Positions 61,762-64,000 of a stretch of 64,000 nucleotides of DNA are shown in pieces. Position 1 is the stretch's first letter. The number at the start of each line of letters is the position of its first letter. The translations under genes and the position numbers were made by a program. Location of the stretch: assembly GCA_963840725.1 (NCBI GenBank), contig CAWIZY010000028.1, positions 124,001 to 188,000 on the forward strand, read 5' to 3'. Source of the stretch: CAVWDU01 sp963840725. Its GTDB lineage: Bacteria > Pseudomonadota > Gammaproteobacteria > Pseudomonadales > Halieaceae. Under the pieces are notes generated by a model that saw nothing but the letters and a program-made list of their open reading frames with translations, was not told the origin of the DNA and did no database searches.

Positions 61762-62398
61762 GTCGACCCTTGTGCCCCCTGTATCCCCTTGGGTTCAAAT
61801 TATCGAAACTGCTGATCGCTACCGGGCGTCCGACCCCAGACGTCGGCCTAAAGCGAAACCTCACCCGCTGATTAAGCCAGCACAAGGTTACGTGATTGAA
61901 AAGAACCGGCGACTGGTCAAGAAGGCAACCTTATCAGGTCTGGAGTCAGTTTTCACATGCGCTCGGGTGATCGCGACTTGAGCACGTCAGATGACGCCTG
62001 CGAGCACCCGGATGTCGCTGTGGGCCATGCCATCACCGCGCAGCAACATGCACACTAACGATCCAATTCACTGACGGGGGGGCGGGACCTTAATGTTAGT
62101 AGCAAAGCAAAAACCAGAGCGCCACAGTTCCGCCACGACGCACCCGGGCACGCCCCGGCGGCGACACTTTGACAAAGCAACAGGCCTGGAGGGGGGTCAT
62201 GCAGTGCTCGCGTTCGCCGGCCTCGTATATCTCTCATCGGTTCTGGCCAGCCTGTTCGGTCTCGCGATGGTCGTGGGCGGTGCCGGTAGGTGATGTGTAA
62301 GTAGTTGGTCAGGCGCGTCAGCGCGAACCGGCTCGGGCAGATGGTCGCTGCTATCGGTGGCGTCGCGGCGCCCGGCCACAGGGAGAGGGGTGCCCGGT
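61762..62398. other. Intergenic region between DHH phosphoesterase and egtB
   Basis: 637 bases. Frames of 60-150 codons exist on both strands, but none shows a recognisable domain or good start context. No tRNA or clear terminator identified. Confidence 0.5.
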
Positions 62399-63355
62399 CT
62401 AGCAGCCTGAATAGCTTTCCTGGAACACCCGCAAAAACTCGCCAAGACTGGCCTCTGGCAGATCGTTGATTCCTGCAGCTGCGGCCCTGCCACCACCGGT
62501 AGGGAAGCGCATACACAGCTCGGCCGCTCCCTGCCGGTTACTCATTGGTGCGCGCACACTGACCAGATAATTGCCGTCGCTTTTGAGGGTCGCAACCGCA
62601 TGGGCCCGCTGCGGGTAATCGGTCGCCAGATCATTACTGAAAACACCACTCACTCGTCGCGCCCAGGCCTCGTTGGGCAGCAGGAATACCGCTGCAGTGT
62701 CGCTGCAATGCACGGGCTCCAGAGCGCGCGCCAATGCCATGTCATCGCGGTAGCCCTGACTGAGTTGTCGAAAGTCTGCGGATTGCACAAACTCGATGGG
62801 TGCATTCGCAGCATACAGTTTGCGGTACAGCTGCTCCGGATCAAAGTGCAGATCCGCTATCGAAGGCCCATAGCCGTTGTAGTTGATACAGGTACCCAGT
62901 TCCTCCAGCGTGGCCAGGTGGTCTGCACTGAGCCCCGCGCCCCTGCCGAGACGCTGGGCAGTCTCTTTCAGGTTGTCGCCATAGGCGCCGGTAACTGCCC
63001 ACTCGACATGGCTACCCTCCAGGTGCCCATTGACCAAAGCGGCAGTGCACACCTCCGGCGCCTCGTTGATCAACGCCGTCAGGCCGGGGTGGTCAGGTAT
63101 CTCGCCGGGAAAATGATGGTCAACGTAGAAGACGGTAGCGCCTCTATCCAGGGCTCCGGCCAGGGCAACGCTGTTTTTGTCCATTGAGACATCGAGCACG
63201 GTAATCCTGTCGCCGGCCACCGGCTCGAGACGCGCCATCAGATTGATATCGCGCTTGACCCCCGTAATCAGGGTAGCGTCCAGCGGCTCAGCGAGCCGCA
63301 ACTGCAGCAGGGCACAGATGCCGTCGGCATCACCGTTGAAGAGGTCGTAGTTCAC
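62399..63355 (-). CDS. DHH-family phosphoesterase
   Basis: 318 residues with 'LFNGDADGICALLQL', 'ITVLDVSMDKN' and 'VFYVDHHFPGEIPDH' (DHH motif), and a C-terminal DHHA1-like end 'GAAELCMRFPTGGGRAAAAGINDL'. DHH enzymes cleave short RNA, c-di-nucleotides or pAp. The start overlaps the sat stop, so it is coupled to sulfate activation, and pAp removal would make metabolic sense but is inference. Confidence 0.85.
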   Translation of the reverse strand: MNYDLFNGDADGICALLQLRLAEPLDATLITGVKRDINLMARLEPVAGDRITVLDVSMDKNSVALAGALDRGATVFYVDHHFPGEIPDHPGLTALINEAPEVCTAALVNGHLEGSHVEWAVTGAYGDNLKETAQRLGRGAGLSADHLATLEELGTCINYNGYGPSIADLHFDPEQLYRKLYAANAPIEFVQSADFRQLSQGYRDDMALARALEPVHCSDTAAVFLLPNEAWARRVSGVFSNDLATDYPQRAHAVATLKSDGNYLVSVRAPMSNRQGAAELCMRFPTGGGRAAAAGINDLPEASLGEFLRVFQESYSGC

Positions 63356-64000
63356 TGTGCGTCAAGCGACTGGTAGTAGTCGGACAGGATTTTGGCGACT
63401 TCCGGGCGGGAAAACTCAGGCGGCGGCGCAATACCTTTACCCAGCATCTCACGCACGGCTGTGCCGGATAACAGCACAAAATCCTCCTTATTGTGATCCG
63501 GCGCATCGCGCATCATCACTACCTTATTGAGTTTCTTGCTATAGGCTGTGTGATCGGCTTTGTAGATCTCTAATTCCAGAGCGTCCGCAGGCACTTCTTC
63601 GTCAAAGATAGTCTGGGCATCAAAGCCGCCGTAATAATCGCCGACACCGGCATGGTCTCGACCCACAATCAGGTGGCTGCAACCGCAGTTCTGCCGAAAC
63701 ACCGCATGCAAAACCGCTTCACGGGGTCCAGCGTAGAGCATATCGAACCCGTAACCGGTAATCATCACCGTGTTGGCCGGAAAATACACTTCGACCATCT
63801 TGCGTATCGAGGCATCGCGCACATCTGCCGGGATATCCCCCGGCTTGAGTTTACCCAGCAACATGTGAATAAGAATGCCATCTGCCTCAAGGTCTTCCAT
63901 GGCCATGCGGCAAAGCTCTTCATGGGCGCGGTGCATGGGGTTGCGGGTCTGGAAAGCTACAACCTTGTTCCAGCCATGCTCGGCGATTTCATTGCGTATC
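63352..64000 (-). CDS. sat: Sulfate adenylyltransferase, C-terminal part
   Basis: The frame runs off the right window edge. Visible motifs: 'VVAFQTRNPMHRAHEEL' (ATP-binding QxRNP-HxxH), 'MVEVYFPANTVMITGYGFDMLYAGPREAV', 'GCSHLIVGRDHAGVGDYYG' and 'LSGTAVREMLGKG'. This is the homomeric Sat type, used either for sulfate activation or, in sulfur oxidisers, for making ATP from APS. Relates to the sox genes elsewhere in the window. Confidence 0.94.
   Translation of the reverse strand, partial: IRNEIAEHGWNKVVAFQTRNPMHRAHEELCRMAMEDLEADGILIHMLLGKLKPGDIPADVRDASIRKMVEVYFPANTVMITGYGFDMLYAGPREAVLHAVFRQNCGCSHLIVGRDHAGVGDYYGGFDAQTIFDEEVPADALELEIYKADHTAYSKKLNKVVMMRDAPDHNKEDFVLLSGTAVREMLGKGIAPPPEFSRPEVAKILSDYYQSLDAQ

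Noticed and set aside
62093..62293. Plus-strand 66-codon frame with one hydrophobic segment
   Set aside because: Weak start context and no family; hydrophobic stretch alone is not enough.

Overview
The window is about 64 kb of a Gram-negative, probably marine gammaproteobacterial chromosome. The evidence is the order thrS-infC-rpmI-rplT-pheS-pheT-ihfA-merR-tRNA-Pro, the proteobacterial dedicated sortase cluster, RND efflux genes, and a sulfur-oxidising, respiratory lifestyle. A Halieaceae/Cellvibrionales-like host is my best guess from gene content, not a demonstrated placement.

Layout. 0-3 kb: end of an RCK/TrkA-C protein, a CaCA antiporter, and an AstE/AspA-like deacylase overlapping a RimB-like protease. 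3.4-5.6 kb: quinohemoprotein alcohol dehydrogenase. 5.7-10.5 kb: YgjV-like protein and an RND pump with its adaptor. 10.6-13.3 kb: a scrap of an frdA gene, a membrane-anchored unknown, an aromatic amino acid decarboxylase and a small membrane protein. 13.4-19.9 kb: eight leftward genes, many overlapping, iorA-iorB-fccA-fccB-soxX-soxY-soxZ-soxA, which joins a molybdenum hydroxylase to sulfide/thiosulfate oxidation. 20-22.3 kb: accessory segment with a pentapeptide-repeat/TIR-like protein followed by a mosaic of direct and inverted repeats. 22.3-29.8 kb: translation housekeeping block.

30-36.7 kb: dedicated sortase system (class GN sortase, VIT/VWA target, response regulator, histidine kinase). 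36.8-40.6 kb: sulfatase and uvrB. From tRNA-Asn (40.76 kb) to about 50.5 kb the content looks acquired: a metallo-hydrolase, an IS6-family transposase scrap, a complete Wolinella-type fumarate reductase operon frdCAB, two decayed genes (spermidine dehydrogenase-like and glycosyltransferase 39-like), an amidohydrolase, and a free-standing protein with the catalytic motifs of the edema factor/CyaA/ExoY nucleotidyl cyclase toxins. 50.9-64 kb: NAPE-PLD-like hydrolase, D-aminoacylase family protein, 3-hydroxyacyl-CoA dehydrogenase, MsrB, nitroreductase and GST-like pair, MFS transporter, ergothioneine genes egtB-egtD, and a DHH phosphoesterase overlapping sulfate adenylyltransferase, which runs off the window.

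Functional themes are sulfur (Sox/Fcc, Sat, DHH phosphoesterase, sulfatase, ergothioneine, MsrB), periplasmic redox (PQQ dehydrogenase, fumarate reductase, molybdenum hydroxylase) and cell-surface protein sorting. The most unusual items are the toxin-type cyclase, the fumarate reductase whose cytochrome b has His in place of the E-pathway glutamate, the molybdenum-hydroxylase-led Sox operon with an aberrant SoxY tail, and the repeated invasion of coding ends by 15-bp minisatellites.
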